Shown here one piece after another: positions 10,755 to 21,649 of a DNA stretch of 64,000 nucleotides. Origin of the DNA: Ailurus styani (lineage: Eukaryota > Chordata > Mammalia > Carnivora > Ailuridae); assembly GCA_002007465.1 (NCBI GenBank), contig LNAC01000101.1, positions 2,610,258 through 2,674,257 of the forward strand, read 5' to 3'. Under the pieces are notes generated by a model. That model saw only the letters and a program-made list of their open reading frames with translations. It was not told where the DNA came from and did not search any database. Numbering within the stretch: position 1 is the stretch's first letter; every line of letters starts with the position of its first letter. Both the position numbers and the translations under genes were made by a program.

Positions 10755-11806
10755 AAATAATAACATATCTAGGAATAAACCTAAACAAAGAGGTGAAAGA
10801 CCTGTACTCTGAAAACTATAAAACACTGATGAAAGAAATTAAAGATGACACATAGAAATGGAGAGACATTCCATGCTCATGGATTAGAAGAACAAATATT
10901 GTTAAAATGTCTATGCTGCCCAAAACACTCTACACATTTAATGCAATTCTTATCAAAATTCCAACAGCATTTTTATAGAACCAGAACAAACAATCCTAAA
11001 ATTTGTGTGGAACCACAAAATAGCCAAAGCAATCTTGAAAAAGAGAAGCAAAGCTGGAGGCATCACAACTTTGGACTTCAAATTATATTACAAAGCTGCA
11101 GTTATCAAAACAGTATGGTGCTGGCACAAAAATAGATGCACAGATCAACAGAACAGAACAGAAAACCCAAAAATGGACCCACAACTATATGATCAATCTT
11201 TGACAAGCAGGAAAGAATATCCAATGGGAAAAAGTCTCTTCAACAAATGATTTGGGGAAAAGAAATAAGCTGAACCACTTTCTTAAACTATTAATGAGAA
11301 CGAAATCTCATTATTTGCAATGGAATTTAATGTGGAATTTAAGAAACAAAACAAAGAAGCAAAGAGGACTAAAAAGAAAAAGGGGCAAGCAAAGAAACAG
11401 ACTCTTAACTATAGAGAACAAAATGGTGACCAGAGAGGAGGTGGGTGGGGGGATGGGTTAAATAGGTAATGGAGATTGAGGAGCACATTTGTGATGAGCA
11501 CCCGGGTGATGTATGGAAGTCTTGAATCACTATATTGTTGTACAGCTGAACCTAGTATTACACTGTATGTTAACTAACTGAAGTTTACTTCTTTTTTTAA
11601 AGATTTATTTATTTGAGAGGGAGAGAAAGAAAGATCACAAATACCACAGAAGGGTATAGGGAGAAGCAGACTCCCCACTGAGCCAGGAGTCCAATGTGGG
11701 ACTCGATCCCAGGACCCCAGGATCGCAACCTGAGCCAAAAGCAGATGCTTAAATGACTGAGCCACCCAGGTGCCCCTACTGGAATTTAAATAAAAACTTT
11801 AAAAAA
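10755..11806 (+). mobile_element. Carnivore L1 with internal deletions
   Basis: ORF2 text from 'aacatatctaggaataaacc' through a peptide fragment KAGGITTLDFKLYYKAAVIK (frame at 11005-11250) is clear. At about 11285-11330 the sequence jumps from the mid-ORF2 'accactttctta' to the ORF2 end 'gaacgaaatctc' and then to the 3'UTR 'tggaatttaagaaac', so roughly 1 kb of the usual ORF2 end is absent. It ends 'gtatgttaactaactgaag', split by the SINE at 11589. Confidence 0.75.
11589..11776 (-). mobile_element. SINEC, antisense
   Basis: Inserted at the L1 3' end; flanked by the imperfect repeat actgaagttta / actggaattta. Confidence 0.9.
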
Positions 11807-11819
11807 AGAATATAGGATT

Positions 11820-12536
11820 TAGGTTGAGCAAATCCAAGTTGGGTTCCTTGTGTGGTTTCAAATATACTATATAAATTTTCTGAAACTATGTTTCCTAAAC
11901 TACAAAACAAGGATTATTGTTATAAGAATTGATTTGATTATTGTGGACAAAGTGCTTAGTTCAGTATTCAGAATCTAAAACAACTCATTAAATTACAGAC
12001 ATTTAAAAAAATAAAAACTTAAAAAAATTTTTAAAAGAATGATACAGATGTCTACATATTGACATACAAAGATGTACGTTATGTGAAAACAAAACCAAGC
12101 ACAAGATTGTGTTAGTATGAGTAGATCTCTGAAAACAAATATATATTATATATTCCAGTGTACACAGAGAAAATACCTAGAAGAATAGAAACAAAAAAGT
12201 TGGGAGAATATTGAGAACTTTTACTAAGTTATATATCCATATTGCTTGCAATTTTCATACCAAGCGAGAATTACTTTTTGAAAAAAAAGAAATTAAATTC
12301 AGAAAGCAAAACATTTCTTGAAACCAATAAGTATAAAGGAGCCTCAACTTTTCTTGTACTTTGATATTTAAGATGCACACAAACACATGGAAGACCTCTA
12401 ACTTCGCCAATGGTGAAGGAATAAAGTTTTCTTCCTAATCACTTAAACACACACACACCTACACACACACCCTTTACTTAATAAATATGGTGTTTAATAT
12501 TACAGTCTTTCCTTTTAGGTTCTGTTCCTTACACTC
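11820..12536. other. No gene recognised; AT-rich, (CA)n
   Basis: Non-coding AT-rich sequence with short (CA)n at 12451-12475. A possible old L1 3'UTR piece lies near 12010-12280. Confidence 0.4.
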
Positions 12537-12550
12537 AAAATGCAGGTTAT

Positions 12551-12584
12551 ACCCTTGGGCAAATAATAAAAATAAAATTAAAAA
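12551..12584 (+). mobile_element. Extremely short L1 insertion (about 34 bp)
   Basis: The insert 'acccttgggcaaataataaa' plus an A-rich tail is the last few bases of the carnivore L1 3' end, which reads 'ccactggggcaaataataaa' at 60190. It is bracketed by the 14-bp repeat aaaatgcaggttat at 12537-12550 and 12585-12598, as for a target-primed insertion truncated almost completely. Confidence 0.8.
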
Positions 12585-12598
12585 AAAATGCAGGTTAT

Positions 12599-12806
12599 TT
12601 TTTTTTTTTTTTAAAGATTTTATTTATTTGTTTGACACAGAGAGAGAGATTACAAGTAGGCAGAGAGGCAGGCAGAGAGACAGGGAGAGGAGGAAGCAGG
12701 CTCCCTGCTGAGCAGAGAGCCCGATGCGGGCCTCGATCCCAGGACGCTGAGATCATGACCTGAGCCGAAAGCAGAGGCTTTAACCCACTGAGCCACCCAG
12801 GCGCCC
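12599..12806 (-). mobile_element. SINEC, antisense, sharing a target repeat with the micro-L1
   Basis: The element is followed by NNNNN (12807-12811) and then a third copy of aaaatgcaggttat (12812-12825). Its TSD is therefore identical to the TSD of the adjacent L1 insert. Confidence 0.93.
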
Positions 12807-12825
12807 NNNNNAAAATGCAGGTTAT

Positions 12826-13480
12826 AAATAAATTCACCTTACCTGTGCCTTCTGCCAAAACCCACTGAAAGGAAACTGAAAAAAACCTAAAACCTTTCAG
12901 TCCCATTATCATTATAGTCTAAAAGCTCGACTCAGGCTGCAACCACCCTTTCATTTGGAACTCTTGTTAAAATGCCATACTACAACTCCTCTGAATAAAA
13001 ACAAACCTTAGATTATGACATTAGGCTTCCTTTGTTGCTACTTATAATGACTAAGTTCTGTGCTTATAATACAGATTTCATTTAATTACTACATATCAAA
13101 GGATTTTATAGGGTTTCTCTCATTACATCTTAATTCAATTTGTTTAGGATACTGTCATACACTTCCAGGTGAGAATGAGGAAAAGAGATTGAGCAACTGA
13201 CTTAAAAGTAATAAAGCAATATAGCAGGAATGTCAGTCAAGAAAAAAAACCCACCTTAGGTCTCCTATATAAAGGCTGAATACCAGTTGTACACTATTAA
13301 TCTCTAGGGCAAGCTATAAAGCTTTGAAAGTCACCTCCAACAATCATTCAACATGAGTCATGTCCCACTGCCTTACTATTACCTAGTAGAACAGCCTCAG
13401 ATCTTGTTATAGCCTTTTTAGTATGTTGAAGCCAATAAAACACTTACCATTCAGCAAGAGAAACAAGTTCTGAAACATTT
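12826..13480. other. No gene recognised
   Basis: AT-rich sequence, no clear repeat family, no exon-like open frame. Confidence 0.45.
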
Positions 13481-13493
13481 AATAATTTGCCCA

Positions 13494-13705
13494 GGGCGCC
13501 TGGGTGGCTCAGTGGGTTAAAGCCGCTGCCTTCGGCTCAGGTCATGATCCCAGGGTCCTGGGATCGAGGCCCACATCGGGCTCTCTGCTCAGCGGGGAGC
13601 CTGCTTCCTCCTCTCTCCTCTCTCTCTGCCTGCCTCTCTGCCTACTTGTAATCTCTCTCTCTGTATCAAATGAATAAAATAAAATCTTAAAAAAAAAAAA
13701 ATAAT
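13494..13705 (+). mobile_element. SINEC
   Basis: 13-bp TSD aataatttgccca at 13481-13493 and 13706-13718. Confidence 0.95.
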
Positions 13706-13719
13706 AATAATTTGCCCAC

Positions 13720-14283
13720 AGTCAATGAACATTCTCACTGCAACTTCTTTCCAGATCCTCTACTATTCCCTAGAGAGTCAGAAAATTAGAAAAATATTTG
13801 AATTATATGATGAATAGTTTATGAATTTAGTTAGCATAATTTAAGTCCAAATATTTATTAAGTGCCTTTTTTGTTCCAGAAACTGTTAACCACTGTGAAC
13901 ATAAAAATTGAAAAGACACTTGCCTGGCCCCCAAGAAATCCAGGCTTGTAGGGGAGACACAGCTTACAAATCACTATCATACTAAAATTCTACGTAAAAA
14001 AAAAAAATCTACTTCCCTAACTTTGAATGAAGACCTAAATCACCAAGAAGAAAATAGTGAAGTTAGGACTATGAATTACTACTTTAATTCAGTACATTAT
14101 CTTCCACTCTTCTCCCTTAGAATTTATGTGTATTTCTAAATATCGTTGCTACTAAAAGGTAGCGGGGCTCCTTGGAGAAAGAGCTGGTTCCAGATGTGGA
14201 GCATGGAATTAACAAGATGAGTCTGGGATATCTTGTGGTGCCTAGAAATCAAGGAGATGCCCAAAGACTAATGGGACTATGTT
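13720..14283. other. No gene; possible old L2/MIR-like remnant
   Basis: Text such as 'aaatatttattaagtgcctt' at 13850 resembles the common old repeats that begin with 'aatatttattgagtgcctac'. Otherwise unremarkable. Confidence 0.4.
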
Positions 14284-14299
14284 AAATGGACAATGGGAG

Positions 14300-14500
14300 G
14301 GGGCGCCTGGGTGGCTCAGTGGGTTAAAGCCTCTGCCTTCGTCTCAGGTCATGATCTCAGGATCCTGGGATCAAGGCCCACATCGGGCTCTCTGCTCAGC
14401 AGGGAGCCTGCTTCCTCCTTTCTCCTCTCTCTCTGCCTGCCTCTCTGTCTACTTGTAATCTCTCTCTTTCTGTCAAATAAATTTAAATAAATAAATAAAT
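14300..14500 (+). mobile_element. SINEC
   Basis: 16-bp TSD aaatggacaatgggag at 14284-14299 and 14501-14516. Confidence 0.95.
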
Positions 14501-14516
14501 AAATGGACAATGGGAG

Positions 14517-15066
14517 TGAACCTGAAGGAGCTCAATTTGACTTATTTGGGATAATTTCAAAAACAACAAAAATAATGACATTAATGAATTATAAAACACT
14601 AATTAAAATATTTATTGATACTAAAAGAAGAACAAAAGGACCAAAAGATAAAGTTCTTCTTTGCAGAATAACAGAGGTAATAAATAAAGGAAATGACAGT
14701 ATGGTGGGAGAATCACCATTTTGTGCATCTTAAATATTCACCAAAACATGCTAAACATCATTGAGTAGAAGGTTGTTGGGGAAGATGTTCACATGATCTC
14801 AAAGTTTCACTCCATAATTTATCAATGACAAAAAGGAAGACAAAAGTGATCAAGTTTACCATGACTACCTGGTGGGCAAACTGACATTGCATGCCTTCTA
14901 AGGTGATGTGATGAAACACAGAGCATCACCTAGGTAGCCTTCTTGTTGAAATTGCTTGATAAATCATGAAGAAGAATTAGACAAATTCAGAAGGTGGGGC
15001 CCTCTATTGGACAACCTGCCTCTTAGAAAATTCACCTTCATAAAAAGTAAAACTCACTTAAAAAAA
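14517..15066. other. No gene recognised
   Basis: AT-rich. A 76-codon open frame (14503-14733) starts inside the SINE tail and has no motif. Confidence 0.45.
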
Positions 15067-15076
15067 AAAAGTGTGG

Positions 15077-15258
15077 GGCACATGGGTGGCTCAGTGGGTT
15101 AAAGACTCTGCCTTCGGCTCAGGTCATGATCTCAGGGTCCTGGGATCAAGGCCCGCATCGGGCTCTCTGCTCATCAGGGAGCCTGCTTCCTCCTCTCTCT
15201 CTGCCTGCCTCTCTGCCTACTTGTGATCTCTCTGTCGAATGAATAATTTTTTTTTAGA
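15077..15258 (+). mobile_element. SINEC
   Basis: 10-bp TSD aaaagtgtgg at 15067-15076 and 15259-15268. Head is altered (GGGGCACATGGGTGGCTCAG). Confidence 0.93.
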
Positions 15259-15269
15259 AAAAGTGTGGA

Positions 15270-16907
15270 CTTAGGCTTCTGGGAAGATGGAATGGATGTA
15301 CTTTTCCCTATTCTTTCTAAGTACAACTAAAATTTCTAGACATGAGATGGAAAATAAATATAAGAAGGTTCTGAAAGGTGGAAAGAAGAAAACAAAACTG
15401 TTTAAGGAACTTGGGACTCAGGGAACAACACAGTGGCAAGTTGTCTGGGTTTTCTTTTTGCCTCATATATACAAGACTGGGAAGTGAAGAAGTGGTCAAC
15501 CTGGAAATACTACAGGGCACAAACATAAAAGCCTGCTGTCAAAGGACCAGGAAAGGGGTAGTCTAACAAGACAAAACATTCAGACAATAAATGCTCTACT
15601 CCGGTCAGAAGAAATAACATGAATATAAAACAGTAGAAGTCAAAAGAACAGAGCTTCAAAGACCTATGAGATTAAAATAAAAGATCTAATACTTAAGTCA
15701 TCAGGGTCCAGGAAAGAGACAAAGACGGAGGAAGCTGGAAAGCATTAGAAAAAAAATAGCTGAAAACTTTCTGAATTCAGCAAAAGATAAATGTACAGTT
15801 TCAAAAAGCTGAACTCCAAACTGAGAATCCCAAAGAAATCCACATCAAGACACGCCGTAGTCAAAATTCTAAAAGACAAAAAAACTTGAAAGCAGTGAGA
15901 GAAATGGCATTTACCTATAGGGAAAACAATTCAAATGGCAGCAGATTCCTCACCAGAAACCATATGGCGAGAAGGAGGTAATAAATTTTTCAGGTACTGA
16001 AAGAAAAGAACTGTCAACCCAGAATCCTGTATCCAGAGAAAATATCCCTTATGGATCAAAGCGAAATCAAGATATTTTCAGATAAAAGAAAAGAGAATTT
16101 GTTGCTAGCAAACTTATCCCAAAAGAACAGCTAAAGGAAGTTGTCTCAACAGAAAGGAAATGATAAAAGAAGGAATCTAGGATCATCAAGAATAAATAAT
16201 AAAAATGCATGTAATTATAATACAATTTCTATCTCCTCTTAAGACTTCTAAATTGTTTGATGGTTGAAACAAAAATTATAATCCTGTCTGATGTGGTTCT
16301 GAATGTAGGTAGAAAACTATAAGTGAGAAGAGTAAAGAGAGGTAAGACTTTTGGACTTCACTTTAAGTGGTAAGATATCCATGCCAGTAGACTGTGATAA
16401 GTCATATGTACAATGTAATACTTAGAGGACCACTAGCAATATGCAAAAAGCTACAATCAAAACAATTTAGATAAATCAAAATGGAATTCTAAAAAAATGT
16501 TTAAAATAATCCACAGGAAAAGAGAGAAAAGAGAAAAAAAAATATCTGAAAACTTCTCAAATTAATTGGAAAACAATAACCTCTACATTCGGGAAGCTCA
16601 ATGAACTCCAAGCAGGATAAATTCAAAGCGGTCCACAAACAGGCACATTATAGAAGAAATGCTGAAAATCAAAAAACAAAGAGAAAAATCTTGAAAGCAG
16701 GAAGAGAAAAACAACTCAGCATTACAACAGAACCATAATAAGATTAACAGCTGACTTCTCATCAGAAATGAGAGCCAGAAGGCAATGGGATAACATATTC
16801 AAAGTACTCGAAGGGAAAAACAAACAAACAAACAAACAACAATCAACCAGGAATCCTATAGCCAGTAAAGTTATCTCTCAAAGTGAAGGTGAAAAGGGTA
16901 TATGCCC
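15270..16907 (+). repeat. Old L1M fragments (two overlapping pieces of the same region)
   Basis: Two copies of the same L1M region are visible: 'agaactgtcaacccagaatc' near 16005 and 'caaccaggaatcctatagcc' near 16844, each preceded by a 'cagatttctcatcagaaac'-type segment. They are diverged from each other, so they represent separate old L1 insertions or an old duplication. Confidence 0.6.
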
Positions 16908-17328
16908 AGAAGAATGAAAAACAGGATTTTGAAGAGATATTTGTATATTCGTATTTACAGCAGCATTATTCCCAGTAGCCTAAAAGTGCAGGCAACTCAA
17001 ATGTCAGATGAATGGATGAACAAAATGTGACATATACATAAATGAAATATTATTCAGACTTAAAAAGAATTGAAGGGAAAGACACATGCTACGATATGAA
17101 AACAGCTTGTTAAGTGAAATAAGATAAACACAAAGGACAAATACTATATAATATACCTTATATGAAGTACCTAGAGTGGTGGTTGCCAAGGGCTAGGGAA
17201 AGGTGGGGATGGAGTTACTGTTTAATGGGTATAGAATTTGAGTTTGTCAAGATGGAGAATTCTGGAGACTGATAATGGTGGTTGTACAATATTGTTAACA
17301 TACTTAATATCACTAAACTGTACACTTA
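16908..17328 (+). repeat. Old L1M 3' end
   Basis: Typical order: 'acagcagcattattcccagt', 'gtggttgccaagggctaggg', 'taatggtggttgtacaatat' and 'actaaactgtacactta' at the end. No coding content. Confidence 0.7.
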
Positions 17329-17429
17329 GGGTGCCTGGATGGCACAGTCATTAAGCGTCTGCCTTCAGCTGAGGTCATGATCCCAGGACACTGGGATCGA
17401 GCCCCACATTGGGCTCCCTGCTTGGCGGG
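17329..17429 (+). mobile_element. SINEC, 3' part missing
   Basis: Only the tRNA-like head half is present. It stops at 'ctgcttggcggg' and runs straight into the right arm of the inverted repeat. Loss of the 3' end is not the usual retrotransposition truncation and points to a later rearrangement. Confidence 0.88.
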
Positions 17430-18583
17430 CATATACCCTTTTCACCTTCACTTTGAGAGATAACTTTACCGGCTATAGGATTATATGTCTCTGCATATAT
17501 TTTTCTTACAATGACACTAATCATTGCATTTAGGGACCACCCCCAATCCAGGATGAATTCATCTCAAGATCTCCAACTAACTAGTCAACCCACTGAAATG
17601 TTACATTAGAAAGCACTCACTTAATGCAAAAGAAAGCAGTGAAAAGAGTAATAGAGGAAGAAAAAAAGATGAGACATATAGAAAACAAAAAGTAAAATGG
17701 CAGATATAAATCTAATAATACTAAATGTGAATGGATTAAACATTCCAACAAAAGGGCAGAGCTTGTCAGACTGGATAAATAAATACATGATCCAACCATA
17801 TGCTATCCAGAAAGTATAATTTAGATAAAAAGATACAAATGGATTGAAATAAATGGATGAAAAAAGATGTATCATGCAAATAGCAACCACAAGAAAGTAC
17901 AGGTGCCTATAGTAATATCAGATGAAATAGACTTTGAAATAAAAATATTACTGGAAATAAGGACATAATGATAAAAGGGTCAATTCATCAGAAGATATAA
18001 CAATTATATATGTACTTAATAATAGAGTACCAAAATACAGAAAGCAAAAAGTGACAGAAATGAAGGGAGAAAGAGACAATTCAACAATAGTAGCAAAGAC
18101 TTCAATATCCACTTTCTGTAATAGACAGAACTATACAGAATCTCAACAAAGAAATAGATCTGAAAAGTACTCTAAGTTAGTCAGAACACTAGATGTGTAG
18201 AACACGCAACCCAAGACAGCAGTATATGTGTTCTTCTTAAGTGCACATAGAACATTCTCTAAGAGCACACCATGTGTCTGGCCATAAAACAAACCTCAAT
18301 AAATTTAAAGGGACAAAAATAATGCAAAGAATGTTGTCTAACCAAAATGGAACGTAGTTAGAAATCAACAGCAGAAAAATATTTGGGAAACTCACAAAAA
18401 CGTAAAAATTAAACAACATACTCCTAAATAACCAATATGTCAGAGAGGAAATTGAAAGAGAAATCCAAAAATACTTTGACATGAATGAAAATGAAGAATT
18501 GACATACCAGAACTTATGGGACGCCCCTCTAGCAGTGCAGCAGTGCTTAGAGAGAAATTCACAGCAGTAAATACCTATGTTAA

Positions 18584-19107
18584 TGTAAGAAGGTAGGGAA
18601 GAGACAGTAAGTATCCAAACTGAGAAGGCACTTTGAGACTGGAAAATTAAAAAAGTGACTCCATACAGTTTACATAGAGTTTTATTCAGGGTAACCAACT
18701 GACAGGAGGGATTGGGCAGACGATGATCCAGTCAGATGTTCAGCTATTCTCTGCAAAGTCTGGACCTTCATCTACAGATTTTATGAAATGAGGGGGTGTA
18801 CAGAAGGGCACTGTAGTGAGATCAAAGGGTTCCCAAGCATTTCAAAGGGTTTGCATGTACCTAATTGACATCTAACATTTAATTAGACCTTGTGGCACCA
18901 CCTATGCATCAGGAAGGGGAGAGACTATTTTATCTCTAACAAACCTGAGGAGGGACAAAGAAAGACTCCCCCATCCCTGACTTTGTGGGCATTTCTAAGG
19001 TATGTATATTAATCTCCAAGAGAACATATAGCCCCAAGAGAGGTCATTGAGTGAACATGAACAAGATGGAAGGCCAAAGATGGAGTCAGTATTGCTAGTA
19101 TGCCACA
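18584..19107 (-). mobile_element. Solo LTR of an endogenous retrovirus, antisense
   Basis: A 524-bp insert starts TGTAAGAAGG and ends TATGCCACA on the plus strand, so it is TG...CA on the minus strand. It is flanked by the 5-bp duplication gttaa (18579-18583 and 19108-19112). Read antisense it contains a polyadenylation signal (ccctgaataaaactctatgt). No internal retroviral genes are present. The 5-bp TSD fits several ERV classes; the family is not identified. Confidence 0.85.
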
Positions 19108-19623
19108 GTTAAAAAGAAAAAAAATCTCAAATCAATAACTTAACCTTTAAACACTGGAAAAAGAGGAGCAAACTAAACCCAATGTACACAGAAGGAAGTA
19201 AATAATAGCTTAGAGCAAAAAATAATAAAACATAGAATAGAAAAACAATAGAGAAGATAAATAAAACCAAAATCTGCTTCTTTGAAGAGATCAACAAAAT
19301 TGACGAACCTTTAGTTAGGTTGGCCAAGAAAATATAAGAGACAATTGAAATTACTAAATCAGAAATGAAAGAAGGGATGTCACTACCAACCTTACAGAAA
19401 TAAAAAGAATTATAAAACAATACTATGAACAAATTTATGCCAAGAAATTAGATAACTTAAGTGAAATGGGAAAGTTCTTGTAAACCTACCAACTACCAAA
19501 ACTGACTCAAGAACAAATAAACAATCTGAACAGAGCTATAGCAAGTGAAAAGACTAAATTAGTAATTGAAAATTATCCACAAAGAAAAGCCAGTCCCATA
19601 GTTCACTGCTGAATTGTACTAAA

Positions 19624-19824
19624 TGCTTTTTAGAGATTTCATTTATTTATTTATTTATTTGACAGAGAGCATGAGAGAACACAAGCAGGGGGAGCAACAG
19701 AGGGAGAGGGAGAAGCAGGCTCCCCACTGATCAGGAAGCCCAATGCGGGGCTCGATCCCCAGATCCTGAGATCATGACCTGCGCTGAAGGCAGATGCTTA
19801 ACCAACTGAGCCACCCAGGTGTCC
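19624..19824 (-). mobile_element. SINEC, antisense
   Basis: 9-bp TSD tgtactaaa at 19615-19623 and 19825-19833. Slightly older subtype with a 'cacaagcagggggagcaaca' segment. Confidence 0.92.
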
Positions 19825-19956
19825 TGTACTAAACATTTAAAGAAGAATATTAAGTATCAATTCTTCACAGACTGTTCCAAAAAATAGAGGAGAAAGGAAA
19901 ATTTCCCAACTCATCTTATGAGATCAGTATTATCCTAATATCAAAACCAGATAAAG

Positions 19957-20090
19957 ACAACACCAAAACAAAACAAAACAAAACATTACAGATCAGTAGC
20001 TTTTCTGAATATGGACATATGAAAATCCTTAAGAAAACACTAGCAAACCAAATCCAACAACATCAAAACAAAACAAAACAAAACCCACAA
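19957..20090 (+). repeat. (AAAAC)n simple repeats
   Basis: Two AAAAC/AAAACA runs at about 19960-19985 and 20066-20091 inside the L1M body. Confidence 0.75.
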
Positions 20091-20467
20091 AAGCTATATA
20101 CCATTGACCAAATGGGTTTACCCTAGGAATGCAAGGTTGGTTTAATATCCAAAAATCAATCATTTCAATGGAAGACATCTTACAATCACAAGGTCCTCTC
20201 AATAAACACATAAAAAGCATTTGACAAAATCCAAACTCTTTCCTGATAAAAACACTCAACAAACTAGAAGCAAATTTTCTCAACCTGATAAAAGTCACCT
20301 ACTAAAAATCCATAGCTAACACCATTCTTAAGAGTGAAAGACTGGATGGTTCCCCCATAAGATCAGGAAAAAGACAAAGATGTCTGGAGCTCCTGGTAAA
20401 GGGAATTAGGCAAGAAAAAGCACCCAGACTGGAAAAGAAGAAGTAAAACTACTTAGATTCACAGATT

Positions 20468-20491
20468 ACCCACTGAGCCACCCAGGCGCCC
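20468..20491 (-). mobile_element. SINEC head fragment only (24 bp)
   Basis: 'acccactgagccacccaggc' followed by gccc is the antisense of the SINE 5' head with nothing else attached. A 5'-only remnant cannot arise by ordinary 5' truncation, so it marks a deletion or a templated patch. Confidence 0.75.
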
Positions 20492-20642
20492 AAAAGAACA
20501 CCATCAGGAAAGTGAAACAAACTACAGGGTGGGAAAAACTACCCACAAATCGTGTACTGATAAGGATTTAATATCCAGAATATATAAACAACTTCGACAA
20601 CAACAACCACAAAAACAACTCAATTTTAAAATGAGCAAAGGA

Positions 20643-20837
20643 AGAGACTCTTAATCTCACGAAACAAACTGAGGGTTGCTGGAGGGTGGGGGGGGTAGGG
20701 ATAGGGTGGATGGGTTGTGGACATTGGGGAGGGTTTGTGCTATGGTGAGTGCTGTGAAATGTGTAAGCCTGATGATTCACAGACCTGTACCTCTGGGGCA
20801 AATAATACATTATATGTTAATTTAAAAAAATAAAAAT
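20643..20837 (+). mobile_element. Young L1 3' end, 5'-truncated (about 195 bp)
   Basis: Same 3'UTR as the L1 at 60 kb ('gagactcttaatctcacgaa', 'ggcaaataatacattatatg'). The 15-bp TSD aaaatgagcaaagga is at 20628-20642 and, after an intervening SINE, at 21050-21064. Confidence 0.9.
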
Positions 20838-20845
20838 AAAATGAG

Positions 20846-21049
20846 TGGGCGCCTGGGTGGCTCAGTGGGTTAAAGCCTCTGCCTTCTGCTCAGGTCATGA
20901 TCTCAGGGTGCTGGGATCGAGTCCCGCATCAGCTCCCTGCTCGGCGGGGAGCCTGCTTCCTCCTCTCTCTCTCTCTCTGCCTGCCTCTCTGCCTACTTAT
21001 GATCTGATCTCTCTCTGTGTAAAATAAATAAATAAAAATCTTAAAAAAA
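20846..21049 (+). mobile_element. SINEC inserted at the L1 tail/TSD junction
   Basis: TSD aaaatgag at 20838-20845 and 21050-21057. It sits between the L1 poly-A and the L1's own 3' TSD, so it came after the L1. Confidence 0.93.
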
Positions 21050-21649
21050 AAAATGAGCAAAGGACTTGAATATCCCTTTCTCTGAGAATATCTGTAAGTG
21101 GCCAATAAAGACATGAAAAGATACTCAACATCACTATCATCAAAGAACATAACCCAAAGCCACAATGAGATTCACACCTCCTAGGCTAGAATAAAAAAGT
21201 CAGATAGTAACAAATGTTGACAAGGATATGCAAAAATCAGAACCCTCATTCATTGCTGTGGAGAATTTAAAACGATGCAGCCATTTCATAAAACAATCTG
21301 GCAGCTCCTCAAATGATTAAACACGGAGTTACCAAAATGACCCAGTGATTCCACTCCTAGGTATGTATATATCCCCCAAATGAAAACATATGAAACCATA
21401 AGAACTTGTGAATGGGTATTTATACCAGCATCATTTATAAGAGCAAAGGTGGACACAATTCAAATGCACGTCAAATGATGAATGGATGAACAAGTGGTAT
21501 ATCCATCCACTAGAATACTATTTGCCCACAAGAAGGAATGAGATATTGCTACATGCTACAACATGAACCTTGAAGACATGGCAAGTGAGAGAAGTGAGTC
21601 ACAAAAGACCACATATTGTATGATTCCATTCAAATTAAGGGGAAACTAA

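Larger units (their letters stand above)
16852..17482. repeat. 56-bp inverted repeat with 519-bp spacer
   Basis: Bases 16852-16907 and the reverse complement of 17427-17482 match at 55 of 56 positions (one A/G difference). The left arm spans a junction between two L1 fragments, and the right arm repeats that junction, so the right arm was copied from the left. The right arm begins exactly where the SINE at 17329 is cut off. Confidence 0.9.
17483..21640 (+). repeat. Long old L1M body with nested insertions
   Basis: From about 17665 the text follows L1 ORF2 in order: 'gacatatagaaaacaaaaag', 'gtgaatggattaaacattcc', 'cttgtcagactggataaata', then 'cagcagtaaatacctatgtt', 'aaaaagaggagcaaactaaa', 'cactagcaaaccaaatccaa' and 3'UTR-like text to about 21640. 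It is full of stops and carries a solo LTR, several SINEs and a young L1 tail. Antisense open frames such as 18237-18698 are shadows of it. Confidence 0.75.

Noticed and set aside
18237..18698. 153-codon hydrophobic minus-strand frame
   Set aside because: Antisense shadow of old L1 ORF2 that also crosses the border of the solo LTR.
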